Source: Bog-756 sp963778165
GTDB taxonomy: Bacteria; Actinomycetota; Acidimicrobiia; Acidimicrobiales; RAAP-2
Assembly (NCBI GenBank): GCA_963778165.1
Contig: CAVZTE010000004.1
Location: 310,001-374,000 of the forward strand
Direction: 5' to 3'
Length of the DNA stretch: 64,000 nt
Shown: in pieces, positions 1-8,521 of the stretch
Layout: each line of letters starts with the position of its first letter
Numbering within the stretch: position 1 is the first letter of the stretch
Position numbers and translations under genes: made by a program
Notes under the pieces: model-generated
What the model saw: the letters and a program-made list of their open reading frames with translations, nothing else
The model's database searches: none
Told to the model about the DNA's origin: nothing

Positions 1-2
1 TG

Positions 3-1335
3 GCCCGCACCTTTCAGCACCCCGAGGTCTTCGGCGGCCTGACTGTCCGTCAGCACCTGGTGCTGGCCCACCGGGCCCGTGTGGCCAAGCGGAGGATCTG
101 GTCCGATCTCTTCACCCTCGGAAGCCTGCACCGGGTCGGACGCCGAGGAGCGGGCGGTGGTCGATGGCCTGATCGACTCCCTCGGTCTGGGCCCGGTGGC
201 CCATCGGTTCGCCGTCGGACTGCCTCTCGGGGTGTCGCGCCTGCTGGAGCTGGGTAGGGCCCTGGCCACCTCACCGTCGGTGCTACTGCTCGACGAGCCC
301 TCGTCGGGACTCGACTCCACCGAGACCGGCGAGTTCGAGAGCACGCTCCGACGGATCGCCACCGATCACGGCGTGTCGGTACTCATCGTGGAGCACGACG
401 TCGAACTGGTCATGCGCCTGTGCAGCACCATCTGCGTGCTGGACTTCGGTTCCCTCATCGCCAGCGGGACGCCCGCGGAGATCCGGTCCAACCCCCAGGT
501 CCGGGCGGCCTACCTGGGCGAGGACACGGACACCGACGACGTGGAGGAGAAGGCCGGTGGCCCGGCTCCCACCGTCACCACACCGGCCGCCGCTCAGGCC
601 GACGAGGCGCGGCCGACGACGCTCGAGGTCGAGAACCTCTGCGTCCGCTACGGACAGGCCGTGGCGGTATCGGACACCTCCTTCCGGATCCGGCAGGGAC
701 AGGCCCTGGCCATCCTGGGACCGAACGGTGCAGGGAAGAGCAGCCTGGCCCGGGCCATCTCCGGCCTGGTCCCGGCCTCATCGGGGAGTGTGAAGCTCAA
801 CGGTCGGGACATCACCTCCGACGCGGCGTACCGGATCCGCAAGGCCGGCGTGATCCACCTGCCCGAGGGTCGAGGGGTGTTCCGCCGGCTCTCGGTGGCG
901 GACAACCTGCGGATGGCCACCACCACGGTCCGGGGCCGTCAGGGCCGGCTGGATGCCATCGAGCGGACCTTCGAGTACTTCCCCAACCTGGCCGACCGGC
1001 GGCGTCAGATGGCCGGGAGCCTCTCCGGCGGGGAGCAGCAGATGCTCTCGTTGGCCCGCGCCCTCATCACCTCGCCCACCCTGCTGATCGCCGACGAACT
1101 CTCCCTCGGTCTCGCTCCCCTGCTGGTCGACTCGGTATTCGAAGGACTCGGCCGCGCCCGCCGGGACGGCGTCACCCTGCTCATCATCGAGCAGTACGTC
1201 CACCGGGCCCTGCAGTTCGCCGACGAGTGCCTGGTCCTCCAACGAGGCGAGGTGGCGTGGACCGGTGAGGCCCACGGCATGGGAGAGGACCTGCTCCGAC
1301 ACTATTTAGGTGAATCGATGACGGTGGTTCCGTGA
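3..1335 (+). CDS. LivG-LivF fused branched-chain amino acid ABC transporter ATPases (5' partial, one frameshift)
   Basis: Cytoplasmic ATPases that energise a LivFGHM-type importer. The window opens inside the first ATPase: the reading frame starting at base 3 encodes a Q-loop region (RTFQHPEVFGGLTVRQH). It continues one frame over from about base 135 with a degenerate signature (LPLGVSRLLELGRAL) and a Walker B (VLLLDEPSSGLD). Removing one G from GGG at 133-135 joins the two frames smoothly, so this is a single-base indel. The same frame then carries a complete second ATPase of LivF type: Walker A GPNGAGKS, signature LSGGEQQ, Walker B LLIADE. LivG and LivF are usually separate genes, and here they form one polypeptide joined by an Ala/Thr/Pro-rich linker. 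The permease genes presumably lie upstream, and the binding protein follows 115 bp downstream. Family assignment is firm; the substrate is not, since Liv-type systems also carry other small molecules. Confidence 0.85.
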
Positions 1336-1395
1336 AAGGAGTCGTGGTGCAGTCGCCCGGGTGACCCGGGTACCTCCGGCGACAGCTGGCGGTGC

Positions 1396-1411
1396 AACCT
1401 GAAACCAGGTT
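1396..1411 (+). terminator. Small hairpin between the transporter ATPase and binding-protein genes
   Basis: AACCTG and CAGGTT (6-bp stem, AAAC loop) lie in the 115-bp gap between the ATPase stop and the binding-protein start. A second GC-rich palindrome (CCCGGGTGACCCGGG) lies near 1360. There is no T-run, so this could be an attenuating or mRNA-stabilising hairpin that raises binding-protein level over ATPase level, a common arrangement in importer operons. Function is inferred. Confidence 0.3.
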
Positions 1412-1450
1412 CGTCAAGCAACATCAACGTAACGATCAGGAAGAGAGATC

Positions 1451-2695
1451 ATGCCTCTACGCAATAAGAAGTTCCTAGCAGCCGGACTGACCTGCCTTGT
1501 CCTGCTGATCTCCGCCGGGTGTAGCTCCAACTCGTCGAGCCCCACCACGACATCAGGCGGCGGCTCCGGCGGTTCCAAGACCTACACGCTGGGCCTCATC
1601 ACCGACCTCACCGGACCGGGGGCGTCCGAAGCGGCAACATCGGTTGACGGGGTCAAGGCCGCCATCGGCGTGGCGGCCACCGAGGGGTACAAGATCAATT
1701 ACGTGAGCGCCGACACAGCCACCACGACCACCGGAGCGCTGTCGGGAGCGCAGAAGCTGGTGGAGCAGGATCACGTCTTCGCCGTGCTCGGGGTGTCGTC
1801 CCTCCTCTTCAGCGCCGCCCCCTACCTCTTGGAGAACAAGGTCCCGGTGATCGGGGGGGCCTTCGATGCCAGTGAGTGGTTGGAGCCCAAGTACTACAAC
1901 ATGTTCTCGGTCATCGGGAACGAGGACTTCACCAAGGTCTATACGACCACCGGCCTGTTCCTGAAGAGCCAGGGGGTTACCAAGCTCGGGGCCGTCGGCT
2001 ACTCGATCTCCCCGAGCTCAGCGGCGGCGGCCCGAGCGGCCGGCGTGTCGGCCCAGGCCCAGGGCATCGATCCCGCCTACATCAATGACAGCTTCCCGTT
2101 CGGCAGCACCAACGTGCAGCCGATCGCCTTGGCCATGAAGAACGCCGGGGTCAACGGGCTGGTGGCCGATACCGAGCCCAGCACGGTGTTCGCACTGGCC
2201 GCCGCTCTCAACCAGGAGGGCGTGCACCTCAAGGCCACCATGCTGGCCACGGGTGGTGGCGGAGACCTGATCAACTCCGGACCGGCGGCCATCGCTGCGG
2301 CGCAGGGGGACGACTTCCTCTCCAACTTCGAGCCACCCGAGATGAACACGGCGGCCACCCAGCAGCTGCAGACGGCTTTGGCCAAGTACGCCGGTGTGCA
2401 CACCGATCCGACCTTCGGCGAGTACATGGGTTACCTCTCGGTCATGGGCTTCGTCCAAGGGCTCAAGGGGGCAGGGTCCAACCCCACCCAGGCCTCGCTG
2501 ATCACCTCGCTCTCCCACATCACCGACTGGGACGCCGCCGGGCTGTGGGGCGGGCACCAGACGGTCAACTGGAGCGTGAAGCCTCAGGGCCCCAAGGAGT
2601 GCTTCTGGATGACCAAGCTCCATGGGTCTACCTTCCACCTGATCGCCAACTCGGATCCGGTGTGCGGGACGTTCATCCCCGGCAAGAGGGTCTAG
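1451..2695 (+). CDS. LivK-type substrate-binding lipoprotein
   Basis: Extracytoplasmic binding protein (periplasmic-binding fold type I) feeding the adjacent Liv-type ABC importer. It has 414 aa with a lipoprotein signal peptide: basic MPLRNKK start, hydrophobic core and lipobox LISAGC, so the mature protein starts at the Cys near residue 24 and is lipid-anchored. A Ser/Thr/Gly-rich tether follows. The body opens with the family-typical YTLGLITDLTGPG strand. The ATG is preceded by an AGGAAGAG ribosome site at good spacing. Length is normal for the family. In catabolic islands such proteins often bind the aromatic, terpenoid or fatty acid substrate of nearby genes rather than amino acids. Which ligand applies here cannot be read from sequence. 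Confidence 0.88.
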   Translation: MPLRNKKFLAAGLTCLVLLISAGCSSNSSSPTTTSGGGSGGSKTYTLGLITDLTGPGASEAATSVDGVKAAIGVAATEGYKINYVSADTATTTTGALSGAQKLVEQDHVFAVLGVSSLLFSAAPYLLENKVPVIGGAFDASEWLEPKYYNMFSVIGNEDFTKVYTTTGLFLKSQGVTKLGAVGYSISPSSAAAARAAGVSAQAQGIDPAYINDSFPFGSTNVQPIALAMKNAGVNGLVADTEPSTVFALAAALNQEGVHLKATMLATGGGGDLINSGPAAIAAAQGDDFLSNFEPPEMNTAATQQLQTALAKYAGVHTDPTFGEYMGYLSVMGFVQGLKGAGSNPTQASLITSLSHITDWDAAGLWGGHQTVNWSVKPQGPKECFWMTKLHGSTFHLIANSDPVCGTFIPGKRV

Positions 2696-2715
2696 AGCCT
2701 CCAACGGGCCTGGTT

Positions 2716-2751
2716 GACAGGTCGTCGGTCGCACCAGACCGGCGACCTGTC
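2716..2751. terminator. Strong 15-bp hairpin between convergent genes
   Basis: GACAGGTCGTCGGTC, loop GCACCA, then GACCGGCGACCTGTC: a near-perfect 15-bp stem with one G-U pair. It sits in the 94-bp gap where the binding-protein gene and the enoyl-CoA hydratase gene converge. No U-tract is visible, but the position and stem strength suggest a bidirectional terminator. Confidence 0.6.
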
Positions 2752-2789
2752 GCCCCCGGGCCGGGCCGATCGTCAGCTGCCCCTGGGCG

Positions 2790-3560
2790 TCAGCGCCGCG
2801 GCGCCAACAGCGTCTCGAGGTTGGCCCTGGTCGCTTCGTCGTTCCAGTGGTCCAGCACGTGCCCGTTGAGGGCACGACCGGCGGGGTCCTCCATGGCCGA
2901 CAGAGCCGACCGGCGAGACGACCGCTTGGCCAGCCCGTAGGCCCGGGCATCGAGCGATCCCAGGTGCTCGGCCGCGGTGATGGCCGCACCGTCCAGCTCG
3001 GAGCGCGGCACCACCTGGTGGATCAGGCCGGAGAGGACCGCCTCGTCGGCTCCGAGCAAGGTGGCGTTGAGCATCACCTGTTCGGCACGCGGACCACAGA
3101 CGTGCTTGAGCAGCTCCACCGTCATGACCGGGAAGGCCACACCGACCTTCAGCTCGGTGACGCCGATGCGGGCCTCCTCCGCCAGCAGCCTGGTGTCGAA
3201 GGCGCACGCCAGCAGGCACCCTCCGGCGATGGCCGAGCCGTTGACGGCCACCACCGTCGGCAGTGGGCACGAGAAGATGCGGATCAGCACGGCGGCCAGG
3301 TCGTCCAGCAGTCCGGCCGTGTAGTTGCTGTCGTTGGCTAGGACTTCGGTCACATCCAATCCGGCGGAGAAGACCGACCCTTCCCCCGTCAGCACCAGGG
3401 CATCGACGTCGGAGTCCCCTTCGCAGAAGTCGACGACCGACAGGAGCTCGCTCAGGACGTCGCGGTTGAGGGCGTTGACCTTGCCGTTGGCCAGCGTCAC
3501 CACGGCGGTCCGGTGGCGGCGTTCGATGCGCAGCCGCTCGAATGTGGGTGGGTTCGTCAC
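2790..3560 (-). CDS. Enoyl-CoA hydratase/isomerase family protein
   Basis: Crotonase-fold protein of 256 aa, the usual family length, acting on CoA thioesters in beta-oxidation (hydration, isomerisation or hydrolysis). The oxyanion-hole segment (SVFSAGLDV) and the second hole strand (VNGSAIAGGCLLA) are present. The usual catalytic glutamates are not obvious in the segment after EARIGVTELKVG, so the exact reaction is open. It starts at an ATG 20 bp after the frameshifted aldehyde dehydrogenase, so the two probably form an operon. Confidence 0.85.
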   Translation of the reverse strand: MTNPPTFERLRIERRHRTAVVTLANGKVNALNRDVLSELLSVVDFCEGDSDVDALVLTGEGSVFSAGLDVTEVLANDSNYTAGLLDDLAAVLIRIFSCPLPTVVAVNGSAIAGGCLLACAFDTRLLAEEARIGVTELKVGVAFPVMTVELLKHVCGPRAEQVMLNATLLGADEAVLSGLIHQVVPRSELDGAAITAAEHLGSLDARAYGLAKRSSRRSALSAMEDPAGRALNGHVLDHWNDEATRANLETLLAPRR

Positions 3561-3580
3561 CCCCGGATCCTACTGCAGGA

Positions 3581-5063
3581 TCAGCGGTACTCCGCAGGGG
3601 CGGCATCGAGAATTACCGTCTTGGTCTCCAGGAACGGCAGGAGCCCCTCGGTCCCGCCTTCGCGTCCGATGCCGGACTGCTTGAAGCCGCCGAAGGCGAT
3701 CCCGAAGTCGGTGCGGAAGGCGTTGTGGCCGACCGTCCCCGAGCGCAGCCGGCGGGCGACTGGAGCGGGCCCGGTCCACGTCGGGCGTGAACACCGAGGC
3801 GTTGAGGCCGTAGATGGTGTCGTTGGCCACCGCCACGATCTGCTCTTCGTTGTCGGCGGGGATCACCGTCAGCACCGGCCCGAAGATCTCCTCCTGGGCG
3901 ATGACCGAGCTGTTGTCCACGTTGCCGAACACCGTCGGCTCCATGTAGTAGCCCGGTCCAGGTCCTTGGGTCGTCCGCCCCCGGTGACCAGGGTGGCGCC
4001 CTGCTCCACCCCCTTGGCCACGTAGCCCTCGACCCGGTCCCGCTGGCGGTCGGAGACCAGGGGGCCCATCTGGGTGGCCGGGATCGAATGGGTCACCCAC
4101 CCGAACCTGGGAGAACGCGCCGGCCAGGGCCTCGACCAGCTCGTCGTGCCGGCTGCGGTTGACCACGATGCGGGTCAGCGAGGAGCACACCTGCCCGGTG
4201 AGTTGGCACTCGGCCTTGGCCAGGGTGGCGGCCGCCTGGTTGAGGTCCATGTCGTCGAGGATCAGGGCCGCCGACTTCCTCCCAGCTCCAGCGTGCAGCG
4301 GGCGATCCGCTCACCGCAGATGGAGGCGATGCGTCGACCGGCCGCCGTCGAGCCGGTGAAGGTGATCTTGTCCACCCGCGGATCGCGGACCAACAGCTCG
4401 GAGACCTCCCGATCGGCGGTGACCACGTTGAGCACCCCGGCGGGCAGGCCGATGGACTCGGCGATCTCCGCCACCACGTAGGCCTCGCCCGGAGCCTCCG
4501 GTGAGCACTTGAGCACCACGGTGCACCCGGCCAACAGGGCCGGGGCCAGCTTGTAGGTGATCAGCCCGATGGGAGCGTTCCACGGGATGATGGCCCCCAC
4601 CACGCCCACCGGCTCCCGGACCAGCAGGCCGAACTCCCCCATCTGGGGCTGGGCCCGCTCCTCGAACGGGAAGGTGTGGGCCAGGCCGGCGTAGTAGTCG
4701 AAGCTGCTGGCGATGCCGGCGGCACTGCGCACGGCGACTTGTAGAGGGCCCCGGACTGGCGCGGCCAGATCTGTCCGATGGCTTCGTCCCGCTCGCGGAG
4801 ACCGGCGGCGATGCCTTTGAGGAACTCGGCCCGATCGGCGTGGGACATCATGGGCCACGGCCCCTCGTCGAAGGCCCGCCGGGCCGCGCCACGGCCCGGT
4901 CCATGTCGGCCGGCTGGGCCTCGGCCACCGAGAAGTACACCTGCTCGGTGCTCGAATCGATCACGTCGAAGGTGGCACCGGACGATGGCGCCACCCACTG
5001 GCCGTCGATGAAGAAGCGGTCGGGGTGCAGCAGGGGTACGGCGGTCTCAGTGGTCAAGGTCAT
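3581..5063 (-). pseudogene. NAD(P)-dependent aldehyde dehydrogenase, six single-base indels
   Basis: Aldehyde dehydrogenase superfamily, about 494 aa if corrected. All hallmarks are present but spread over three frames: N-terminus MTLTTETAVPLLHPDRFF, the cofactor region ending PWNAPIGLITYKL, TFTGSTAAGRR, the catalytic Cys in GQVCSS, EEIFGPVL, and a C-terminal FGGFKQSGIGREGG segment. Frame changes fall near 4895, 4739, 4277, 4081, 3957 and 3763. Four look like lost bases and two like gained ones. Each corrected junction restores family-typical sequence (for example LELGGKSAAL and FDPATQMGPL), and I see no in-frame nonsense mutation. This is either a very young pseudogene or an intact gene with clustered read errors. 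It probably oxidises an aldehyde from the alcohol dehydrogenase or P450 steps. Confidence 0.8.
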
Positions 5064-5159
5064 GGGTGCTCTCCTCAGATGGGCGCGCGCGGAGGGGTCG
5101 GTCTACTGCAGGGCAGGTATCATCACGTGCCGGACCGGCCCGGCCGGCACTCACCGCAG

Positions 5160-5604
5160 TCAGGGCTTGGGTGCAAGGTGGTCGCGGTAGGTCACCGGCA
5201 GCAGCTCGATCAGCTGGCCGTCGGGATCGCGGATGAACAGGGCCACGCCCAGGTCACTCTCCTCGATGAGCACGCCACCGAACTCGACGGCCTTGGCTGC
5301 GGTGACATGGACATCGTCGACGGAGATGGACAGATGGGTGAGCCCCGGCTCGTTCATGGTCCGGGGCCGGAACGGGACGGTGGCCCCGGGGGCCGAGTAG
5401 TGCATCAGCTCCAGCACGAAGCCGTCGAGCGTCAGGTAGGAGGCCGTGAGTCCCAGCGGCGGCGTCAGCCCGCTGAGCTTGGCCGTCGGGCCCGTCCGGG
5501 GGGGTGATCTCGTACCAGAACCGGAAGCCCAACACCTCCTGGTAGAAGCGCTTGGACCGCTCCAGGTCGGTGACGACGTGACCGGTGTGGTTGTAGGTGC
5601 CCAT
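5160..5604 (-). CDS. VOC (glyoxalase/bleomycin-resistance fold) protein, one frameshift
   Basis: Vicinal-oxygen-chelate enzyme of about 147 aa after correction, one VOC module (GHVVTDLERSKRFYQEVLGF near the start, LTHLSISVDDVH and the DPDGQLIELL strand near the end). These metal enzymes act as dioxygenases, epimerases or lyases; the exact reaction is unknown. As sequenced, a run of seven G on the plus strand at 5498-5504 shifts the frame. Removing one base gives continuous family-like sequence, a typical homopolymer overcall. The ATG follows a GGAGG site 5 nt upstream. It lies just downstream of the ferredoxin, and a plausible promoter lies between them. Confidence 0.75.
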
Positions 5605-5649
5605 GGTGCCTCCGGTCCTGCCCGCCTCGAGATCCGTGCGGGCGGTGGC

Positions 5650-5677
5650 ATTGTAACGAGCGCCGTCGGTGTGGCAA
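5650..5677 (-). promoter_or_regulatory. Candidate sigma-70-type promoter for the VOC gene
   Basis: On the minus strand TTGCCA and TACAAT are separated by 16 bp, about 45 bp upstream of the VOC start codon. This is a good match to housekeeping -35/-10 hexamers. It supports independent transcription of the VOC gene even though its frame is open through from the ferredoxin. Confidence 0.45.
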
Positions 5678-5692
5678 GGAGAGTGCCCGTGG

Positions 5693-5880
5693 TCAAGATG
5701 GGGAGTGCAGGCGACCCGGATGGCCGAGGTCGGGCAGTTCGCCGCCGCTGTCCGCAGGTCCTCATCGCGGCCGGCCAGATCGCCGACCACGATGGCGATC
5801 CCGTCTTCGTCGAGGTCGAATACCCCCGGCGCCCAGAACACGCAGTTCCCCGAACCCATGCAGGCATCCCGGTCCACCAT
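5693..5880 (-). CDS. 3Fe-4S-type ferredoxin, likely P450 redox partner
   Basis: Small electron carrier. The cluster ligands are CMGSGNC (C-x5-C) near the start and NCPTSA near the end. With three cysteines and Ser in the variable fourth position, it resembles the single-cluster ferredoxins that feed electrons to actinobacterial P450s. Four P450s lie in this window without a dedicated ferredoxin beside them, so this is a candidate shared partner. Ends are uncertain. The ATG at 5880 has no clear ribosome site, while an ATG at 5911 would join in frame if one G of GGGGG near 5897 were removed. As sequenced the frame runs on without stop into the VOC gene; a TGA at 5693-5695 lies one frame away. 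Either small indels occur at both ends or this is a ferredoxin-VOC fusion. Confidence 0.65.
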
Positions 5881-6049
5881 GTCGTGGATGGGCGTCCCCC
5901 TCCGTGCTCATTTCCACCCCTTCGGCCATGGGCACAAGGCTAACAGGGCCGGTCCACCGTGGGGCCGTGCCCTATGCTGAACCGGTGCGCGGCGGCAGGG
6001 TGACAGGGGCTCGGATCGCGGACCGGGGAAGCTCCCGGGAGCGTCACCG

Positions 6050-6919
6050 ATGAAGTTCGGCGTGGCCTTCGCCAACATCGGGGCCTTCGTCGACCCCGGA
6101 CAGGCCCTCCGCCTGGCCCGGGCGGCCGAAGGGGCCGGATTCGAGTCGATCTGGACGGTCGATCACGTGGTGGTTCCCGGTGGGTACCGCTCCAAGTACC
6201 CCTACGACCCGTCGGGGCGGCTGCCCTCGGGGGAAGGAACGGTCTTCCCCGACCCGCTGATCTGGTTGGCCTATGTGGCGGCGGGAACCTCGACCCTCCG
6301 ATTGGGCACCGGCATCCTGATCGTGCCCCAACGCAATCCTCTGATCCTGGCCAAGGAGCTGGCCACCTTGGACTCCCTGTCGGGCGGCCGGATGATCCTG
6401 GGTGCGGGCATCGGGTGGCTGGAGGAGGAGTTCGAGGCCCTGGGCGTCCCCTTTGCCGGCCGGGCCACCCGGATGGAAGAGGCCATCGGGGCGATGAGAG
6501 CACTGTGGTCGGACGAAGAGGCCAGCTTCGACGGCACCACCACCAGCTTCTCCCACTGCTTCTTGCGCCCCCAGCCCCCGGGGGGATCGATCCCCGTGCA
6601 CATAGGGGGTCACAGCCATGCTGCGGCCCGACGGGCCGGGCGCATCGGGAACGGCTTCTTCCCGTTGGGCGTCAGCCCGGAGGAGCTGCCCGCCCTGACG
6701 GCCATCATCCGGTCCAGCGCCGAGGAGGCCGGACGGGATCCGTCGGCGGTCGAGGTGACCATGCAGAGCACTGCCGTAAGCGGTGAGGAGGCGCACGCCG
6801 CGGTGAAGGAGATGGAGGAGCTCGGCGTGACCCGCATGCTGCTTCCGTCGGTCCTGTTCGGCGCGGAGTTCGAGGCCTCCCTGGCCCGCTACGGCCAGGA
6901 AGTGATCGGGCCCGCCTGA
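6050..6919 (+). CDS. LLM-class F420-dependent oxidoreductase
   Basis: Luciferase-like TIM-barrel oxidoreductase of 289 aa, expected to use coenzyme F420 (or FMN). Family features are FGVAFANIGAFVDP at the N-terminus, the central LGTGILIVPQRNPLILAKELATL block, LGAGIGWLEEE and the VHIGGHS strand. These groups mark the TIGR03619-like subfamily common in mycobacteria and Acidimicrobiia. It starts at an ATG 138 bp from the divergent ferredoxin and is followed 5 bp later by a SnoaL-like gene, then an epoxide hydrolase, so a three-gene operon is likely. Substrate is unknown. Confidence 0.88.
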   Translation: MKFGVAFANIGAFVDPGQALRLARAAEGAGFESIWTVDHVVVPGGYRSKYPYDPSGRLPSGEGTVFPDPLIWLAYVAAGTSTLRLGTGILIVPQRNPLILAKELATLDSLSGGRMILGAGIGWLEEEFEALGVPFAGRATRMEEAIGAMRALWSDEEASFDGTTTSFSHCFLRPQPPGGSIPVHIGGHSHAAARRAGRIGNGFFPLGVSPEELPALTAIIRSSAEEAGRDPSAVEVTMQSTAVSGEEAHAAVKEMEELGVTRMLLPSVLFGAEFEASLARYGQEVIGPA

Positions 6920-6924
6920 TCCCG

Positions 6925-7371
6925 ATGACAGAGACCTTCACCTCGGACCACCAGGAGATCACCGCCCTGGTCCACTCGTATGCCCGCCTACTCGACGCCG
7001 GCGACGTGGACGCCGTCGTGGCCCTCTTCGAGCATTCCTCGTGGCGGTCGTGGCCCGAGGGATCCAACCTCCACGGCAGTGCCGCGGTCCGACCGGTGTA
7101 CGAGAAGCTGATGGCCCGGAGCGCCGAGCGACAGACCAAGCACCTCATCACCAACTTGAGTGTCGTGGTGGACCCGGATGGCTCCTCCGCCTCCTCCCAC
7201 TGCTGCTGGACGGTGCTCCGGGGCGCTCCGGGCAAGCGGATCGAGATCGACCTCTCCGGTCAGTACGCGGACGCCTTCGAGAAGGTCGCCACCGGGTGGC
7301 GGTTCACCGACCGGCTCATCACCGTCGATCTGATCTCGGCCGCACCGGCGGCCGCCACGGGGACTCCGTGA
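6925..7371 (+). CDS. SnoaL-like (NTF2-fold) protein
   Basis: A 148-aa cone-shaped alpha+beta barrel protein of the NTF2/SnoaL superfamily: helix ITALVHSYARLLDAGDVDAVVALF, then strands ending WRFTDRLITVDL. Members act as small hydratases, isomerases or dehydratases, or as binding partners. Catalytic identity cannot be assigned. It is tightly packed between the F420 oxidoreductase (5-bp gap) and the epoxide hydrolase (GTGA overlap), which suggests co-translation and a shared substrate. Confidence 0.75.
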   Translation: MTETFTSDHQEITALVHSYARLLDAGDVDAVVALFEHSSWRSWPEGSNLHGSAAVRPVYEKLMARSAERQTKHLITNLSVVVDPDGSSASSHCCWTVLRGAPGKRIEIDLSGQYADAFEKVATGWRFTDRLITVDLISAAPAAATGTP

Positions 7372-8507
7372 ACGAGTCGATCGAGCCGTTCGAAGTACAC
7401 GTGGGCCGCGCCGTACTCGAGGACCTCCACCACCGCCTGGCCCACGCCCGCTTGCCCGATCAGATCGAAGGCACCGGTTGGGAGTACGGGATGCCCATGG
7501 AGTACCTGCACCAGCTGGTCGAGTACTGGCGGGACTCCTACGACTGGCGTGCCGAAGAGGCCCGCCTCAACGAGCTCGACCACTACCGGACCTCCATCGA
7601 CGGTCAGGTGATCCACTTCATCCACGCCGAATCGGCCCACCCCGATGCCCGCCCCCTCCTGTTGATCCACGGATGGCCGGGCTCCATCGTGGAGTTCCTC
7701 GACGTCATCCCCCGGTTGACCGACCCGGAGTCCCACGGCGGGCAACCAGGTGACGCCTTCCACGTGATCGTCCCGTCACTGCCGGGCTACGGCTTCTCCG
7801 AGCCCCCTCGGTCGGCCGGCTGGGACGTGCCCCGCATCGCCCGGGCCTTCGTCGAGCTCATGGCCCGCCTCGAGTACCCCTCGTACTTCGCCCAGGGCGG
7901 CGACTGGGGGGCCCAGGTCACCACCTGGATCGGTGCGCTCGACCCCGGGCACTGCGCGGCCATCCATCTCAACATGGCCCCGGGCCTACCGCCAGAGGCC
8001 CCCGAAGCGCTCACCGACCAGGAGCAGGCCGACCTGGTCTCCATGAAGCAGTTCACCAAGGACGAGTCGGGCTATGCCATCGAGCAGGGGACCAAGCCCC
8101 AGACCGTCGGGGTGGCGCTCAACGACTCTCCGGCCGGTCTGTTGGCCTGGATCGTGGAGAAGTTCCGGAGCTGGAGCGACAGTGGCGGTCACCCCGAGCC
8201 CACCTTCCGCCGTGACCAGCTCCTGACCAACGTCATGTTGTACTGGGTGACCCAGACCGCGGCCTCCTCGGCCCGTCTCTACTGGGAGACCAGGCACAGC
8301 TCAGCCGGATCACCGCCCTATGTGAGCGTTCCCACCGGTGTGGCGCGCTACCCCAAAGAGGTGCTGCGGTGGCCCCGGTCGTGGGTGGAGCGCCAGTGCA
8401 ACGTGGTCTATTGGGAGACCATGCCCCGCGGCGGCCACTTCCCGGCCATGGAGCAGCCCGAGCTGTTCGTCGACGACCTGCGCCGGTACTTCAGAACCAT
8501 CCGCTGA
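7368..8507 (+). CDS. Epoxide hydrolase (EHN-type alpha/beta hydrolase)
   Basis: Alpha/beta-hydrolase of 379 aa with the N-terminal EHN region (IEPFEVHVGRAVLEDLHHRL) followed by the core: oxyanion HGWPG, the nucleophile Asp in QGGDWGAQ, and the C-terminal His in PRGGHFPAMEQPE. It should open epoxides to vicinal diols in the cytoplasm. The GTG start at 7368 overlaps the stop of the SnoaL-like gene. An upstream in-frame start would run through that gene and is less likely. It is well placed to process epoxides made by the neighbouring P450s. Confidence 0.88.
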   Translation: MNESIEPFEVHVGRAVLEDLHHRLAHARLPDQIEGTGWEYGMPMEYLHQLVEYWRDSYDWRAEEARLNELDHYRTSIDGQVIHFIHAESAHPDARPLLLIHGWPGSIVEFLDVIPRLTDPESHGGQPGDAFHVIVPSLPGYGFSEPPRSAGWDVPRIARAFVELMARLEYPSYFAQGGDWGAQVTTWIGALDPGHCAAIHLNMAPGLPPEAPEALTDQEQADLVSMKQFTKDESGYAIEQGTKPQTVGVALNDSPAGLLAWIVEKFRSWSDSGGHPEPTFRRDQLLTNVMLYWVTQTAASSARLYWETRHSSAGSPPYVSVPTGVARYPKEVLRWPRSWVERQCNVVYWETMPRGGHFPAMEQPELFVDDLRRYFRTIR

Positions 8508-8521
8508 GCCCCGCCGTCACC

